A stretch of 64,000 nucleotides of DNA, taken from the NCBI GenBank assembly GCA_037074705.1, contig CM073590.1:117047600-117111599 (forward strand). The letters run 5' to 3'. Position numbers and translations under genes: made by a program. Below the pieces are notes generated by a model. That model was not told where the DNA came from. It saw nothing but the letters and a program-made list of their open reading frames with translations, and did no database searches. Below are positions 1 to 13,409 of this stretch, piece after piece (the stretch's first letter is position 1; each line of letters opens with the position of its first letter). The stretch comes from Zhengitettix transpicula. Lineage: Eukaryota > Arthropoda > Insecta > Orthoptera > Tetrigidae.

Positions 1-342
1 TGATCCTATGCATTAAGTTTCTTTCTCGCCGGCAAATATGATATTTCTCGTTCTCGATGAAACAGTTTTGCTATTTGAAATTCTGCGCGTGGCTTTGCTT
101 ATAGAAAACTTTACTCAATGAATTTACTGTCCGCAACGTTTACTTGATCAAAATTTCTGCCCGCGACTTTTCTTTATGAATATCTGCCCGCAACTGCCGC
201 CGTCAGACTGGAGTTTTAGAATTCCTGCTGCCGACAAAGGCTCGCCTGTACATGTGTACCAATTGTTGTTTTATATTTTCACCGATAACAATCCACCACA
301 AATTTCCAATTATAAAATCACTAATGACCTCTAATTAGTATT

Positions 343-373
<31 letters not shown>

Positions 374-1617
374 TGCTCTCCAAACACACTGCAGAACTCC
401 ACAGCATCGTATAAAGCGAGGTGATTTTGGAAAATGCTCTAGATAGTAACGGGAAAGCAAAAATACGGCTCAATTACTTTCCCAATGGTTACTTTCTTCA
501 TCTGTGGTCACAGCGCCCTCTCAATTTCCAGACTTGTTCACTCTTGGCTGGTCACGCCGAAATAGTCAAGAGTGACGTGCTTACTCGATGTTCAGATCCC
601 TACTGCCGTCTTCCACCGATATTTCTGTCCCTCTCTTATCCAACCAACGACATTCTGAAATTTGTTTTGAATTTTGTAAACAATTGTTTGTTCGTATAAG
701 TCAATTCATATAGTATATTCTCCAATATAATCCTTCTTGGCTAGTACTGGAAGAAAACGATTTTGAAACTCCCTAGGATTTTAGAAATGTTTACGTCTTC
801 CTGTAGGAGAAATTACAACCATCTCTTAATATTTCATTTTTAATTACAAAATCGAATAAACTGCAGACTATTAATGAAATATATAATAAACGAAGCCGCA
901 AACGGTAAAATTTCTTTCAGAAATAATTCAGTACAAAGAAGAATAGATTAATGGGTTCAACGTAAATCGTTGAATGCTTACTTGAAGACATGCATGTTTT
1001 CAATTTAATTTGATAAGTCGACTACCCAAAATAATGAAGAACTACCCTTAACTTTCCTATGATTCATGAAGGAAGAAAAATTTTGTCAAATATTATTTTA
1101 TAAAAATTTTGGAGCCGATAGTAAGGGATAATCTATATGTAAAACAATGTTTCAAGAAAAAAAAATCCCTATTCTATTATTTGTTTACTGCTAACGATGA
1201 TTTTACAGAAATGACATTTATATTTATTAAGTAATTTTCGCTATATATCTTCGTAGTCAACATTTGGTTGCAAAGACTTTAACGTCACCGCATTACGTTA
1301 TTACAGCAGTCAACAAGGTTTTAAGCAATCCATTGAGTGACAGACTATTAGCCAACTTTGTAGTGAAAACGACGTACATTTTAATCTTTCGCCGCTTAAA
1401 GTCTCTTGGCTTTGTCAGAATCGATTTTGCAATTTGTTTCATTCATTAATTAAGTCGCTAAAAACCAAAGATGGCGGATTGCGGGCTTCCCTGGTTACAC
1501 CCGAAAATAACGTCGCTTATTTGACAGACTTGTATAAAATATTTAAGGAATCCTATCTATAATGTAAAGGTGATTAATTTAATTAAAATAAAACAAAAAA
1601 ACGCTAAAATGTAAAAC
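1..1617. other. Unassigned AT-rich DNA with a short degenerate tandem motif
   Basis: I see no gene here. Between about 80 and 205 the motif TCTGCCCGCRACTTTTC recurs in decayed form roughly every 40-45 bases, which looks like a remnant of a dispersed repeat. The stretch 420-660 is slightly richer in G+C, but its 92-codon frame has no recognisable domain. The rest is low-complexity AT-rich sequence. Confidence 0.5.
346..373. repeat. (TA)n microsatellite
   Basis: An uninterrupted TA dinucleotide run of about 28 bases between unrelated AT-rich flanks. It has no visible link to a transposon end. Confidence 0.95.
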
Positions 1618-1826
1618 TTTACGTCTGATTAAAAATAATCAATAAGAAAGATAGCCAATTCAGACAAAAAAGTGATAATATAAATACCACACAACGTTTC
1701 TGGGTTCCTTGCGCCTTTCGTCTGGTTCGAAGAAGAGCCTAAGTTCAGAAACGGACAAGGATCCCTGAAACGTTGTGTGGTATTTATATTATCACTTTTT
1801 TGTCTGAATTAGCTATCTTTATTATT
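1618..1826. mobile_element. Palindromic MITE, family A, copy 1
   Basis: A short non-autonomous DNA element with very long terminal inverted repeats. The left arm (1641 to about 1703) and right arm (about 1766-1826) pair over about 52 bases with one mismatch. Both arms carry the blocks CAGACAAAAAAGTGATAAT and ACCACACAACGTTTC. The central loop of about 60 bases is unique. There is no coding capacity, and the superfamily is not determined. Related copies lie at about 5.9, 13.4, 35.3 and 35.65 kb. A common left extension (ACGTCTGATT) is shared with the 13.4-kb copy, so the element may begin near 1618 rather than 1641. Confidence 0.85.
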
Positions 1827-2149
1827 AAAAAACGCTACTTGTCCACTATTGTGGAGAAAATTCTTATTTTCAAGCGGAATCCAGACCGAGAGGAATATTG
1901 ACTCTTTTCAAATTTATCAGTAATGACTAACAAAACGAAATATTATCTAACCCACTGATAACACTTGGAGGCTCTTTTCAAATAAGAGATTCGCGGTTTT
2001 TCTGAAAATTAATGTACAGAAATGGATTCAAGATGCATTTTCACACGGATACAGAGCACGATCATCTAATTTAGTGTAATTCGCAGAACTTACAGAAAAT
2101 ATAAACTGAAATAAAAATATTGAAAATAGAGTTCTGGCTTGCTAGGGCT

Positions 2150-2691
2150 ACTCTCTCGCAGGTAGTACCTGCGAGGGATGTTCTCTCGCAGGCAGAACCT
2201 TGTAGGAGAGATACGAAGGGGCTACCTTTGGGGATGCCTTTTTCTCTCCGTTTTTGAACTAAGGTACCAACAAGCCGAAGCACCTCGGCCTGTTCTGAGA
2301 GGTGTATGTTCCGGGGTCACAGACTTGCGCATACGGTAAGAGTTGTCCATTATTCCCATTGGAATAGTCGGCCAGCTGCCTCCTAAACTGGTCGAGGCAC
2401 GGAGAAGGGAATGCTGCGTCCCCACAGCAAACTCCTCTCCCGCTATCGGAAGGGCGTGGGACAAGTACCCAATGCCCGACCTACCTGATGCACGTTATTC
2501 TAGGGTTTTCCCTGCATTTCTTTAGGCTAATGCCAGGTAGGATTCTTAAAATATAGCCCGGGGACCGTAGTTAACCCTTGGCTACCTTCCTCTACCCTTC
2601 CGCATCCCCCCTTTCAAATCTCTTCCTATGCTATTAAAGGGGAGTTGCCCAACGTGAATTACCCTCATGTAGCCTGTTGCCCTAAAAAAAA
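2150..2691 (+). mobile_element. Hairpin-headed poly(A) retroposon, copy 1 (near full length)
   Basis: A GC-rich island of about 540 bases in AT-rich DNA, with close relatives elsewhere in the window. It starts with inverted repeats (CTCGCAGG...CCTGCGAG at 2155-2175, then CTCTCGCAGG at about 2182-2191). It runs through a conserved body and ends with GTAGCCTGTTGCCCT followed by eight As. The A-run and hairpin head set the sense strand as plus. This copy is class 1, whose tail reads ACCCTCATGTAGCCTGTT. No tRNA-type B box was found, so it is not an ordinary tRNA SINE. The frames inside it lie mainly on the antisense strand and are not credible genes. Confidence 0.85.
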
Positions 2692-5222
2692 TAGAAATAA
2701 ATAGCGACTTTATGCCATCAATAGCTCATAAACTTTTTATCGAATTACCGTATTATTATTTTTCTGACACCGAATTTAGTGCTGTAGCAAATTTACAATA
2801 TTAGATAAGAACCAATTGCATATAAATGCACACGGCCATTTATGGCTGTACTTGACAAAATTTGAAACCGTTATGAACAAACATTTAAAAATACGTTAGA
2901 AACATCCATCTCATTCAGTTGTTAACTTTTCTTCTTAAGTACGAAATTAATAATTTCCTAATACATTTAAATGTTCTTTAATTAGAACACTAACATTCTT
3001 GCTAATGTAGTAAAATATTTTATTATGTATTCCGAATACAAAACTGTACTGATCTGTGCGTAATATAAAAGCATATTAATTATAATATTAACGGGTTATG
3101 TTTCTTTAAATCAGTATAGTTATAAATATGTTCAAAATGAAACAGATTCTGTCCAATACTTTTCCAAAACTTTTATCAGGAGAATCAGTAGTGTATCATT
3201 AGATACTATTTATGTCGAAAATCAGCTTTAACGCAGAAAACTGTTACAATGGAGGGAGGGTCTAGCGTTACAAAATTTAAGTACTGTAATGTTGGGGCTA
3301 GCATTTGTTTAACACAAAATAGTAATGTTACAAGAATATTTGTCAGGCAAACTGCCTAATTTGCATTTTTAAAACTAACATCATAATTGGAATAGTACAA
3401 ACCGGAAGAGCATAATTTCGTATAGCTCATGGCTTCGAAAAATAAAAATATTTATAAAGCTTCCGTCAAGTCTCGGAATTGATCCTTCGGTAAATAAAGA
3501 ATTATGATTTTATTACTCAGGGACATCATTCAGTGAACCCGAAAGTCTACGTAAAAGGAGTAATCCTGAAGGAAAATCTGTACTCAATAAATTTGTTGGA
3601 CTCAAATCAAATCAATTATTATACCATCATCTTTGCGTGCGATCTTATATTTGGATCATAGAGTGTTGTTACAATTCCGACGCTATAGAAAAAAGAGCTT
3701 TTAAGAATACAATATCCCGTTCGATTCGGCAATACCGAACAGTACTCATTTTAATACCCAAAATAAAACACTGAGTATAATTTGGCTTTTGGTATCTGTT
3801 TACGCATCTGGTCAGTTTATTAGAGAATGTCTCCGTGGTATAGTAAGATTTGAAAATCCACGTGTTGCATAATTTGCGCTATAGATATTCTGTTTATAGA
3901 TTCAGGTGATTGGAATTAGCGTTTTTATGATTTAATGGTGCGTTACAACAGAAAAACTGTCAACCCTGGAGTAACCAGACATAAAAATTAACGAGCCATC
4001 TATGGCGATAAAAAAGAACATACGAGTGTATCACGTGTCGTTAAAAATAATGCCATGGAATGGGTGATACATAACTTGAACAAAGTGCTGAGTGATAAAT
4101 GCAAACAGGGAAAATGGTGTCAAGTGTAGCCCCGGGGAGAAGAGCGTTGATATTAGTTCGGTCTATCCTATGGTCATATTGCGATTATTTAGAAAGAAAT
4201 TATTAATATTAACAAAAATATTGATTTAGTTCAGTGTCTAAATATCAAGACAATGTCCGGAAGGGAGGTGTACGTAGGAGCTGGTAACAGTAAAGCGTGA
4301 CTCTAAACTGTAAATCAATATTTTTTTATATTTAATGTTAGACATACAAGTGAATCTTTGTTCGGGAGTTACCAAAAAAATATTTACCAAATTTACCAAG
4401 AAACGAATAAAATATCATTTTGTTTTAAACTGATTTTTATAAAGACAAAATAATAATATTGTGCATGTATATAATTTTAAATGTGAATTTTTCTTTACAA
4501 TGAGTTAATTATGGTATGGAATACGACAAGCGCATGTGCGGCTGGTGCATATGTGCTCATCTGCTACAGAAAAATTTGGAAGAATTCCCTTTTCTTAATT
4601 TTAAGAACCTTCATAATAATTGTGTTTTAACAGTGCGAATTTCTGCTTCGATATCGAAGACTATAAACTGCCCGCTTTGCGGCGTACTCGGTCCCGCTAA
4701 TGCAGCCAGCTGGTCATCTGAGTGCTCAAACAGTTATAGCTCAGATTTCTGTCTGTAATGGCAAATGCGCAGTACTGCGTTTCACTACCCTACATCACTC
4801 GTAAAGCTTAACAAACTGCCTTTTTTTTGCTGCGAAGGAAAGAGCACAGGACCGATCCATGCAATGATACAGAGAGGTGGCCGTATCAGGCGGTTTAAGC
4901 TTCTAAATCTAAATAAATTGGAAGCAAAAATAGTATTCGTAAATTTTGGATAGCATTTAGAAGATCTCAATCGAAGGCTATTTTAAAGAAAAAATATTTA
5001 AGGGATATCCTAATACGAAAATATACCACAAGATCCTACATACACACATCATGCGTGGCTTGTTTAAAAAATTAACGTTATTTTAATATGTACGAAGTAA
5101 AATTACTTCCGTGTTAGAAATGCAAGTCAATTTGGTGCTAAATTATTCCGCTATTAAATATTAGACACTATTGTAATTAGAAATGTAGTATATTACGTCT
5201 TGGGTCACAGTATTGGTAACAC
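2692..5222. other. Unassigned AT-rich intergenic or intronic DNA
   Basis: Nothing recognisable is present. An 80-codon frame at 4516-4758 has several cysteines but no known domain, no conserved neighbour and no support as an exon. No long inverted or direct repeats were noticed. Confidence 0.5.
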
Positions 5223-5343
5223 AGCGCTGTATTATTATTATTATTTTATTCAGTTATCCTCTTAAAAAGTGTTAAAAGTGCTTTCTTGTAGTGATGTAGC
5301 ACACAACTTAAAAAACTCACGAGCCGCCACTGCTTTAGCGCTG
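5223..5343 (-). mobile_element. Short (TAA)n-tailed retroposon with a 7-bp target duplication
   Basis: A body of about 107 bases (5230-5336) lies between two copies of AGCGCTG at 5223-5229 and 5337-5343, which look like a target-site duplication. Read on the minus strand, the insert starts near GCAGTGGCGGCTCGTGAG and ends in AATAATAATAATA, the kind of tail left by LINE-driven retroposition. It is too short to code. It is either a SINE-like unit or the far 3' end of a LINE. Confidence 0.65.
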
Positions 5344-5913
5344 ACTAAATATGTCTGAATTTGTCATAAATATGACAAAAATAGACAAAGAGAGACATAA
5401 GATGAAGTAAGTGTTGTTCGGGTTTTATTAACTTATTTTGATATATCAAATCCGATTAACTTATTGAATTTTTTCTCTCAAAACTGGTCGATTGAGATGG
5501 AATGGAATAAGCACTGTCTTATCACCTTGCAAAGGCGTTGGTAAATTAAAGAAGCTAAATTGTATAGGATGCAAGTGATACAATACATCAATATAGAGGT
5601 GTTGTACTAAATATTGGAGCTAAAATATAGTTTCTGGGTATTCATATGTTCTAAGCAGATATTTCAAGCAGAACGCTGATTATTATGCCCAAATTACAAA
5701 ATGAATAATATTTGAATTAATAATGGAGATAAGTTAGGTCTATAATAGATATAATGGCTAACCCAATGACCTAAGTTTAATAAGCTGAATGAAGTATTAT
5801 TTTAAATAACCCGTTAATATGATCAACTAAATTAAATTATCTGAAATTTGTAGCATTTTTCATACATACACTAGTATTACAAGAAACCAAAATAATAACT
5901 AATTATATAAATA
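5344..5913. other. Unassigned AT-rich DNA
   Basis: No gene, inverted repeat or tandem repeat is recognised in this interval. Confidence 0.5.
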
Positions 5914-6165
5914 AATTGCCAATTAATAGGCAAAAAAGTGATGAAATAAATGCCACACAACGTTACATCAATGTTTGTTGCTTTCGTCATGTATTTCAAA
6001 TCGCGAGTGTCATCGAACTATACATCGAACAAACCAGGTTTATTTCGTCACCTTGTTTGTGAAGTTTTTAGTTCTTTCGACTCTCACGATTTGAATCACC
6101 TGACGAAACAAAAAGGGTTGCAGAAACGTTGTGTGGTATTTATTTTAATACTTATATTTGTGTTT
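5914..6165. mobile_element. Palindromic MITE, family A, copy 2 (long hairpin)
   Basis: The outer arms match the other family A copies (GCCACACAACGTT near 5952 against AACGTTGTGTGGTATTTAT near 6124). The inner sequence is also self-complementary: TCAAATCGCGAGTGTC near 5997 pairs imperfectly with GACTCTCACGATTTGA near 6080, and TTTCGTCA pairs with TGACGAAA. Most of the 250 bases can therefore fold back into one long imperfect hairpin. A 72-codon frame across it is a by-product. Confidence 0.75.
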
Positions 6166-9100
6166 TAACTGTCTACTTATTTATCTAATTAGTATTATTT
6201 TATTCAAACTTTTTATAATTTCAAAACCAAATAATACTTTTGTTTGGATAAGAAGGATAAAAATAGGCTTTTCCGATATACGAAATATATCATGCTGCAT
6301 AACTGCTTTTCCTAAACGAGGGATTCCTTCAAAGCGTTTTCCACTGCATATTAACTGTTCTTTTTCTTTGCAGTATAAGAGTTGTGAACTTTATTAATGT
6401 GTACTACTGAAATTAAAGTCACGATTCATCTGAAGTCGTGAACTCACATTGTATGTGTGCTGGACGATTCGGAGGCGTCAAAATTATACACAGCCAACAT
6501 AAACGGTCACATTTTGCTTGGAACTAGAAATGTCATCCTGTGTTTTTATTATTATTATTATTGGTTAATTTAATAACGTTAGGTTTGATAGAAAAAAGCT
6601 TCAGCATGTATCCTATCAAATTGACTCATTTCAACATTACTGTATATACTACGTTAGGTTGTTCACTGTTCAAATAATTAGGTAATAAATATGTTGTTTT
6701 ATTTAACAATATGTATCACAACTTCTTAATAATTAAGTGGTAATAGGGTTCGGCTCTTTATTGTGTAAAGAGCATCCGTTTTGTCACCGCCATCAAGATT
6801 TTCTCCTTCCTTTTATTTTTGACAACACTAGTCCCAAAAATAATGGTTGAATCTCAGAGAGCGCAGCGATTTTCTCAGTTGATATCGGCATATTTCAAAA
6901 TCCGAACTCGCACTGAAAAGCGTCTATTTGTCACTATCTACCAGCTACAGTGTTTTCTCCCCTCGAAACCGCTCCGCAAAGCGGAAGCGGATTATTCCAA
7001 TCCGTCATCACGACGCGTCGAAGTCACTCCCGCCTATTCAAGCGTCTAGCTTAGTATGTCAGGCCTTACAAATACATAGCTGGCAGATTCTCGCCTCGGG
7101 TAACCTAATGGAAGCTCACCTAATTTTTTTTCTACTTCTAAGGTTAGAAACTTGATCTACAGGAACTTCCAACCGGAGAGTCTCGGTCTACTGGATTGAA
7201 CTGGGTTGAAACGCTTTCTTCCTTCGTCGTAACCAATTAGAGGACAGTATAGGAGGGAACAGGTACATTGAGACTGACTGGACCGTACTCACGGTTCTAG
7301 CATCAGTAAACTTTCTAGCAGTTCTGTGTTTGAAGTCTCATACATATACATTCCTTTATTCCCAGACGTTGGCATCATTTCAATGTATTTAGTATTTAGT
7401 GAAAAATGTACAGGAAGAAGTGCTGGATTAAATGATTCTTAGATCATTCTGGGATCATAATACGATTAATAAAAGTAAACCAAAATATTTTCAATAAAGA
7501 GAAAAGAAGTCAGGTTGTTAATTTACAAAATAATTAAATAAATGTGAACGAAATAATTAAGAATATGATACTGATGGAATCACGGGTGCGATATTAATTT
7601 TAAATAGTTTCAGTGGTAATTTGGAATAATCACCATACTTATGAAGCGATTTACGAATTTTGCTATACCCAACGTAATTAAAATAAATATACACCATTCA
7701 TAAGATAGTTTCGTCCGTTCTTGTACAATGAGGTTTCGTTGTACTTCCACCAAATAACCATGAATAAGAGAATAATGGAGGGAAATAAATTAATGAGAAA
7801 ATTATTAACATAAAGAGAGAAATATAGCAAGGTAGTGCCGTTCTGTCTGAATTGTATAATGTATTAGAATTAAGTGAAGGCAACAAATATAATGAGAAAC
7901 TTTAATATTAATCAAATTTGCGAGAAAGGAAAGGTGAATAATGTACTTGAGAAGGCTACGTTTCAAACAGAAACGCAACAGAATATTTGATATCAGGGGA
8001 ACGTGATACATCGGCTGTTATATGGATAGCACGTATTTGATACACCATAAGATAGCTTTGTTTCCCTACGAGAGAAAGCACCAAACGTGAGAAAAAATAA
8101 GTGAGAAGGAAGAAGCAAAGTTAAGCTAGAAACCCTCAAACATAACAGCGTAGCAGCAAAGCGACGAGTCGAAACTGCACTTAGAATCTTAAAACACACA
8201 GCTATCATCTCACTGCTGCTGCTGGATAAATTGGAGAGTGTTACAGAAACTCTACTGTACATACCATTTCTTTCTGAATTTTACCATTAGAAGCAGAAAA
8301 TTGTACCATTTATTAGCGTATTTTTTATTATTGAGAAATACGTACGAATTGTAGAAAATCAATTTTTTAACTTACATACTTTTGTGAAATAATTATGTTT
8401 ACTATTCTTATTTTTTCTTTCTGATTCAAAAAGCTAAAGCACGTTTTATCACGAAACAATAAGATATATTGTAATAAACAACAATTGAGCTTCATTTAAT
8501 TTATATTTAGAGAATTTGCCTCACGTTGGAGCGCCATTATGTAATAATCAACAGGTTGGGTTTTTTTCTTACTGATTCATTAAATAAAAGAATTAATAAA
8601 ATTTAATACATAAAATTATTTATTTTCACCTTGTGGCTTCTACTCAAAAACAATTACAATTTAAAATATTAATTTCTCAGGGCCTTTACTAGGTGTGATA
8701 ATGGGCACAACAAATTGATTTAAAAATCTTATTAACAAACAATTCACATTTTACCTAAAGAATATGTCGATAGAAAGAAATTAAAAGTAAAGAAATTAAC
8801 TCTGATTGACAATTTAAAAGAGAACGAAATCTGGCCTTAGTTACGAATTTATTAATAAAATATTTGAGCCATTTTCACGTGCGTAACTGTTTAACGAATT
8901 CCGGCCTGTGAATAGTAGAAGGTTGTACGTCAAGGTATCTAGATCATCCGATTCTGTTATATATTGTCATTACGATTAACGTTCCAGAGCACGTGTTTAC
9001 CCTGGGAATCGCAAATGACCAAATTGGCTGACCGCTGGGAGGGTTGGAGAACGAATTCGCTATTGACGTGACCCGGAATCTAGCGACCAAGCAGTTTGCA

Positions 9101-9409
9101 GACCTCAACACTATTAACGTTCCCACGCCGAGCCTGGGGCAATGCCACATTAGAGGTTTCATATAAGCGGAAAGCAGGTCTCGTGCCCGCAGGCAAGTCG
9201 CTCACAAATACGTCTCATTAAATTTAAAAAGTTTCTTTAATTTTACGCGACAACATAAAAACCCTTATCAATTTGATTTTGCCGACAAAACTTCTTTCAG
9301 ATAATCAACTTCTGTCCAGACTATTTATGAAAATACTAAATTATTTTCAGATGCGATCAAAGTAAGATTAGAAAATTTAGATGAATTTTTTGATATTGAT
9401 AATATGAAA
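6166..9409. other. Unassigned DNA with scattered moderate-GC patches
   Basis: No recognisable gene. Two patches have more G+C than the surroundings: about 6780-7200, which has a short CCGCT/AGCGG inverted repeat near 6969, and about 8950-9210. Frames in them (for example 6819-7049 plus, 8944-9162 minus and 7993-8262 minus) show no known domains. They could be old repeats or UTR or exon pieces; the sequence alone does not decide. Confidence 0.45.
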
Positions 9410-10147
9410 TCTATATAATAAAAAAATATGTATATTTGTATGTATGTGTTTACGTTAAACTCTATACAGATTTAAATTGGTGGATAGATTACAATAAAAA
9501 TGGTATAAATATTCTACAAAACTGTTAAGTAAGAGTGAGAACCCACTAGCATAAAGGTGGAAAGAATTATAATTAAAAAATGTGATCATTTAGTGTTAAA
9601 TTACTGCGCGCCAAGAGACAGTGACGTCATAGAACATGCGAGAGAGAGAGAGGCGCGACGGTACTGGACAACAACAAAATAGTAATTTATTTCGTAATGA
9701 AATGAAGCAGAAATATTTTGTTTGAATAAAAAGTATAATTATATCCGGAAATACTTCATCGAATGACAATAAAAAACAATTAGAAATACTTTCCGATCCT
9801 TGCGAAAATGTAAGTTAATTTCCGTGCCATATTAGTGAATCCAATATAGCGACCATTTCTTTACATTGTGATTATAGCTAAAAATTTCATTTCTTTAATC
9901 TTTCGTAATGTCTAAAGACTGACGGACAATTATATCCTGAAATCCTCAAGGAGTATATTTAAGAAGAAATTCGTTTGTTGGGATTGATGCATGAAAATTC
10001 ATTGTATTTTATAGCTGTTCAATTAGTTTACTATCGGTCGAAAGTATTTACAGAACTAGGAACATTTAGTTATTGGTTAAATAACTTATTGACAAAAGAT
10101 AAATATGGTTCATATAAATAAGTACATGGGCAACGCCGAGCAAATAT
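9410..10147 (+). mobile_element. Non-autonomous Helitron, family 1, copy a
   Basis: The 5' end is TCTATATAATAAAAAAATATG, directly after an A, as expected for Helitron termini. It is followed by a TGTATGTATG-rich head. The 3' end has GGGCAACGCCGAGC, a decayed version of the terminal hairpin GGGCAACGCCGGGC found in better-preserved copies, but the final CTAG is lost. There is no Rep/helicase coding sequence. The interior contains CTGCGCGCCAAGAGACAG followed by a TGACGTCA palindrome (9622-9629) shared with the other family 1 copies. Related copies are near 14.5, 21.9, 52.9 and 56.4 kb. Confidence 0.8.
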
Positions 10148-11615
10148 AAATAAATATTACAAATTTGACGTTTGTTATATATTTTAATTTGATTAATTTG
10201 GCTCATGAAAACTGGCAATTACAAAATAACATGAATATATATGTTTAAAAATATATCTTATATCTGATCGAAATATAGATACATCGTATATCATACCATA
10301 ACGAGTCATAGACAATATTTTTCTAAATTTATTGAAAAACTTCTCAATTTAATAAAATAATTCATCTAGTTCGAGTATGCTATTTAAATTTAATAGCTAC
10401 TTTAACGCACTGTTAATAAAAGCAGTGGATAAAAATGTCACTAATACTAATGCGGATTATCTGCTGCCTACGTTCGTACGGCGAAGTGCTGCAAAGCGAC
10501 GAATAGTCATAACCCGTGGAAAGCACTGGAAAACCAGAAATATAGTAATTCCCTAGCAGAATCACTGTGAGTTTAAACTCGACTCGAGAGTAAAATCAAT
10601 CAATCTTGCTTATTTTATGTAATGTGTGTCATTATTTTAAATAAGAAAGCAAAGACGGGTGTAAATTAAGAATAAGACATTCCTGGGTTTCCAACCGGGT
10701 TAAATATTCATGAATACACAACGCGTTCATTACGTCCTCTGTCATTGTCGTCATGTGAATTACGATTTCTTTTAACTTTATTTTTAATACTAACAAGTTT
10801 TTCGCTGATATATCAGTGAATGTAAACGTTGGGTTATAAATAAATATTTATTCTGGTTGGAAAAAAATTATATCATTTCAAACAATATTAAAATTTTATT
10901 AAACAATGTAAATCGTTTTCTGTGATCATTTAATGAGTAATTAATTCTAAAATGTTTACTTAAATTAAAATGAATGTAGAGTGAAATGTGAATAAATTGT
11001 AAATTAAATAATATACTGTTAAGAGTTACTATTGATGTTGTTGATAATAGTAATGAAAACGCATATTAATTAAACGTTATCAACTTAATTTAGTTTCACA
11101 GTAACCATTCGCAGCGTGTTGATGCCTCAGTATAGCAACATCGATATTACTCGTTATGTGGCGTTTTCGGACAATAAACCCGTTCTGAAGCGTACTATAA
11201 TTCACTTATTTCTGCCACAAAGATTGTTCTTCATAATTTCATTCCCTCGTGGCCTGCTTCGTCCAGCTGACATCGTTTTTAGTCAGAGATTTTCGTCTTT
11301 CTTATATTCTATTACTTGAGGATTCTTCCACAGGTTAAAACTTTTTAAGCGAGTTTAAACAGTCGGAATATCGAAGTTTTATCCTGTGGAATTATACATT
11401 ACTTAATATTTTTATGTTTTCTTTAAATTATTATTTGCAATCGTCTAACCGAGTTTCAAGACAGTATTTGATTGAACTAAATAAAAATTCATCACATAAA
11501 AACATAATATACATAGTATTCATAATATATTTTTTGTAATATCATGAAATAGCAGTTATAACGTTTTATAATATGCATCAAGTCAAAATGTTGTCATTTG
11601 TAAATTCAAATTTAC
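10148..11615. other. Unassigned AT-rich DNA
   Basis: No gene or repeat is recognised. The 67-codon frame at 11116-11319 has no known domain. Confidence 0.5.
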
Positions 11616-12036
11616 TTTTTTTTAGCGTAACAGGCTGCTTGAGGGTAATCCACATGGTGGCAACTCCCCTTTAATAGCATAGGAAGCGATTTGAAATGAG
11701 GTATGCCGAAGGATAGAGAAAGGTAGCAAAGTGTTAACTACGGCCCCCCGGGCTATAGTATAAGGATCCTACCCGGCATTCGTCTAAAAGTGATGCAGGA
11801 CAAACTCTAAAAAATCTGCATACGGTAGGTCGGGCATTTGGTATTTGTCCCACGCCCTTCCGATGACGGGAGAGGTGTTTGCTGTGGGGTCGCAGCTTTG
11901 CCCTCACCGTGCCTTGACTGGTTTAGGAGGCAGCTGGCCGACTATTCCAATAGGAATAGCGGTCAACTCTGACCGTATGCCCAAGGTCTGCGACCCCGGA
12001 ACATACACCTCTCAAAACTGGCCGAGGTGCCTCGCT
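11616..12036 (-). mobile_element. Hairpin-headed poly(A) retroposon, copy 2 (5'-truncated)
   Basis: On the plus strand a T-run (11615-11623) is followed by GTAACAGGCTGCTTGAGGG and then the conserved body in reverse, so the retroposon sense strand is minus. It carries the class 1 tail. The copy stops within the GGCCGAGGTGCCTCG block near 12036, so the hairpin head is missing, as in 5'-truncated retroposons. A second partial copy follows directly. Confidence 0.85.
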
Positions 12037-12037
12037 T

Positions 12038-12149
12038 TATTTTTAAAAAAACAGGCTACATGAGGGTAATGCACATGGTGGAAACTCCCCTTTAATAGCA
12101 TAATATGGCATTTGAAAGGGGGGATGCGGAAGGGTAGAGGAAGGTAGCC
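12038..12149 (-). mobile_element. Hairpin-headed retroposon, 3'-end fragment in tandem with copy 2
   Basis: Immediately after copy 2 the tail region restarts (ACAGGCTACATGAGGGTAAT at about 12051) and runs only to GGAAGGTAGCC at 12149. It keeps just the last ~100 bases of the family before the A-run (here TTTTTAAAAAAA). The same orientation and close abutment suggest that a second, strongly 5'-truncated insertion targeted the A/T-rich junction of copy 2. Confidence 0.8.
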
Positions 12150-13409
12150 TGGAAATGTGGGAAAGTTATTCATCAAAACGGAATGATGCTCATACGAGTA
12201 CATATCCATGTACTGTTGAATAAAGTACAAAAAATAACCAATAATATAGATTGAAGTCTGTCCTTAGTTTACCTGGCTTAAAAGAGATTAAATGACATTA
12301 GCTGATCTATAATTTTCATGCCGATTTTCATCAAATAAATATATTTTAGCATGGACGTAAACGAAGGTGCCAACAAATTTTCGCCATTCTTCTAAGATAT
12401 AATTAATAAACTATCGATATATTGAATGAAATATGACTAACTTCTGACAAAAGCCGTTATTAGGTTTGGTGAAAAATTAATTTCTAATTACTGATTCCCT
12501 GTAGCCCGATCCTCATCATTCAGTAATATAAATTTCGTTGAAACAATTAATAGTGATTTCCATTCCATTCCTCTTTTGATCAGCATAACCGTGTGGCCGG
12601 CGCCCGGTTACTACTTTAGTTTCTACTATTTTTCAATGACCTTGGCAATCTTCAGTTTGACACATGAATAGTAATTTCACATTTTGACTTAAGTTCAGAT
12701 TCCAGGTTGACTTTATGAAAAAATACTACTCCCGTGATTCGGAAAGGTCAATTGTGGCCCGAGGACAGAATGGTGTTGTCAGTCTTTCAGGTAGAAGCCG
12801 TAAGAATAATTCTAAACATTTCTGGGAAACGTCGAAATAGCTGCATTCGACTGAACTTCCGTAGTATGTTAAACCTGATCACTGAATAATTTCCGAAATT
12901 AATTAGATAAAATTATATCATCCCACAAACGTTGTCACTGACGCGTTGGCAAACATTTTGATTTTATAAATTAAATTAATGTTAACGTGTTTACCAGTAC
13001 AATTAAGAAAAAATTATAACGACCATGCCTTGCTTGAAGAACTCCCAAAATTCTGGACGGAAAATCGTATTAAATGATTTCTTTAGGTTTAATTGAGTAA
13101 TAAATTTCTCTGAGATATTGGCTGAATTTTTTATTTATTTATGAAATCATACTTGTCAGATTATGTTAAATAATTATCATTGTGGTCGCTCAAATAAATA
13201 ACAGGAAATATTGAAGTAAGAGAAACCAAAAATAGTGCTCCACGGAAGGGTTAAACAAAAGTTAGAAAAAATTATTCCATATATAATTTGACTTTAACAC
13301 AATTGTTTTTAAATTAAGTTTGACTAGTTATTGATTAATATTTTACTATATACTTTTTCTATATTTCTTTAAATATTATTGCCTCTCCCCAGATAAAATG
13401 AAAAATTTA
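12150..13409. other. Unassigned AT-rich DNA
   Basis: No gene is recognised. A short GC-rich spot (GTGTGGCCGGCGCCCGGTTA near 12590) could be a scrap of a tRNA-like SINE, but no box A/B pair is visible. Confidence 0.45.
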
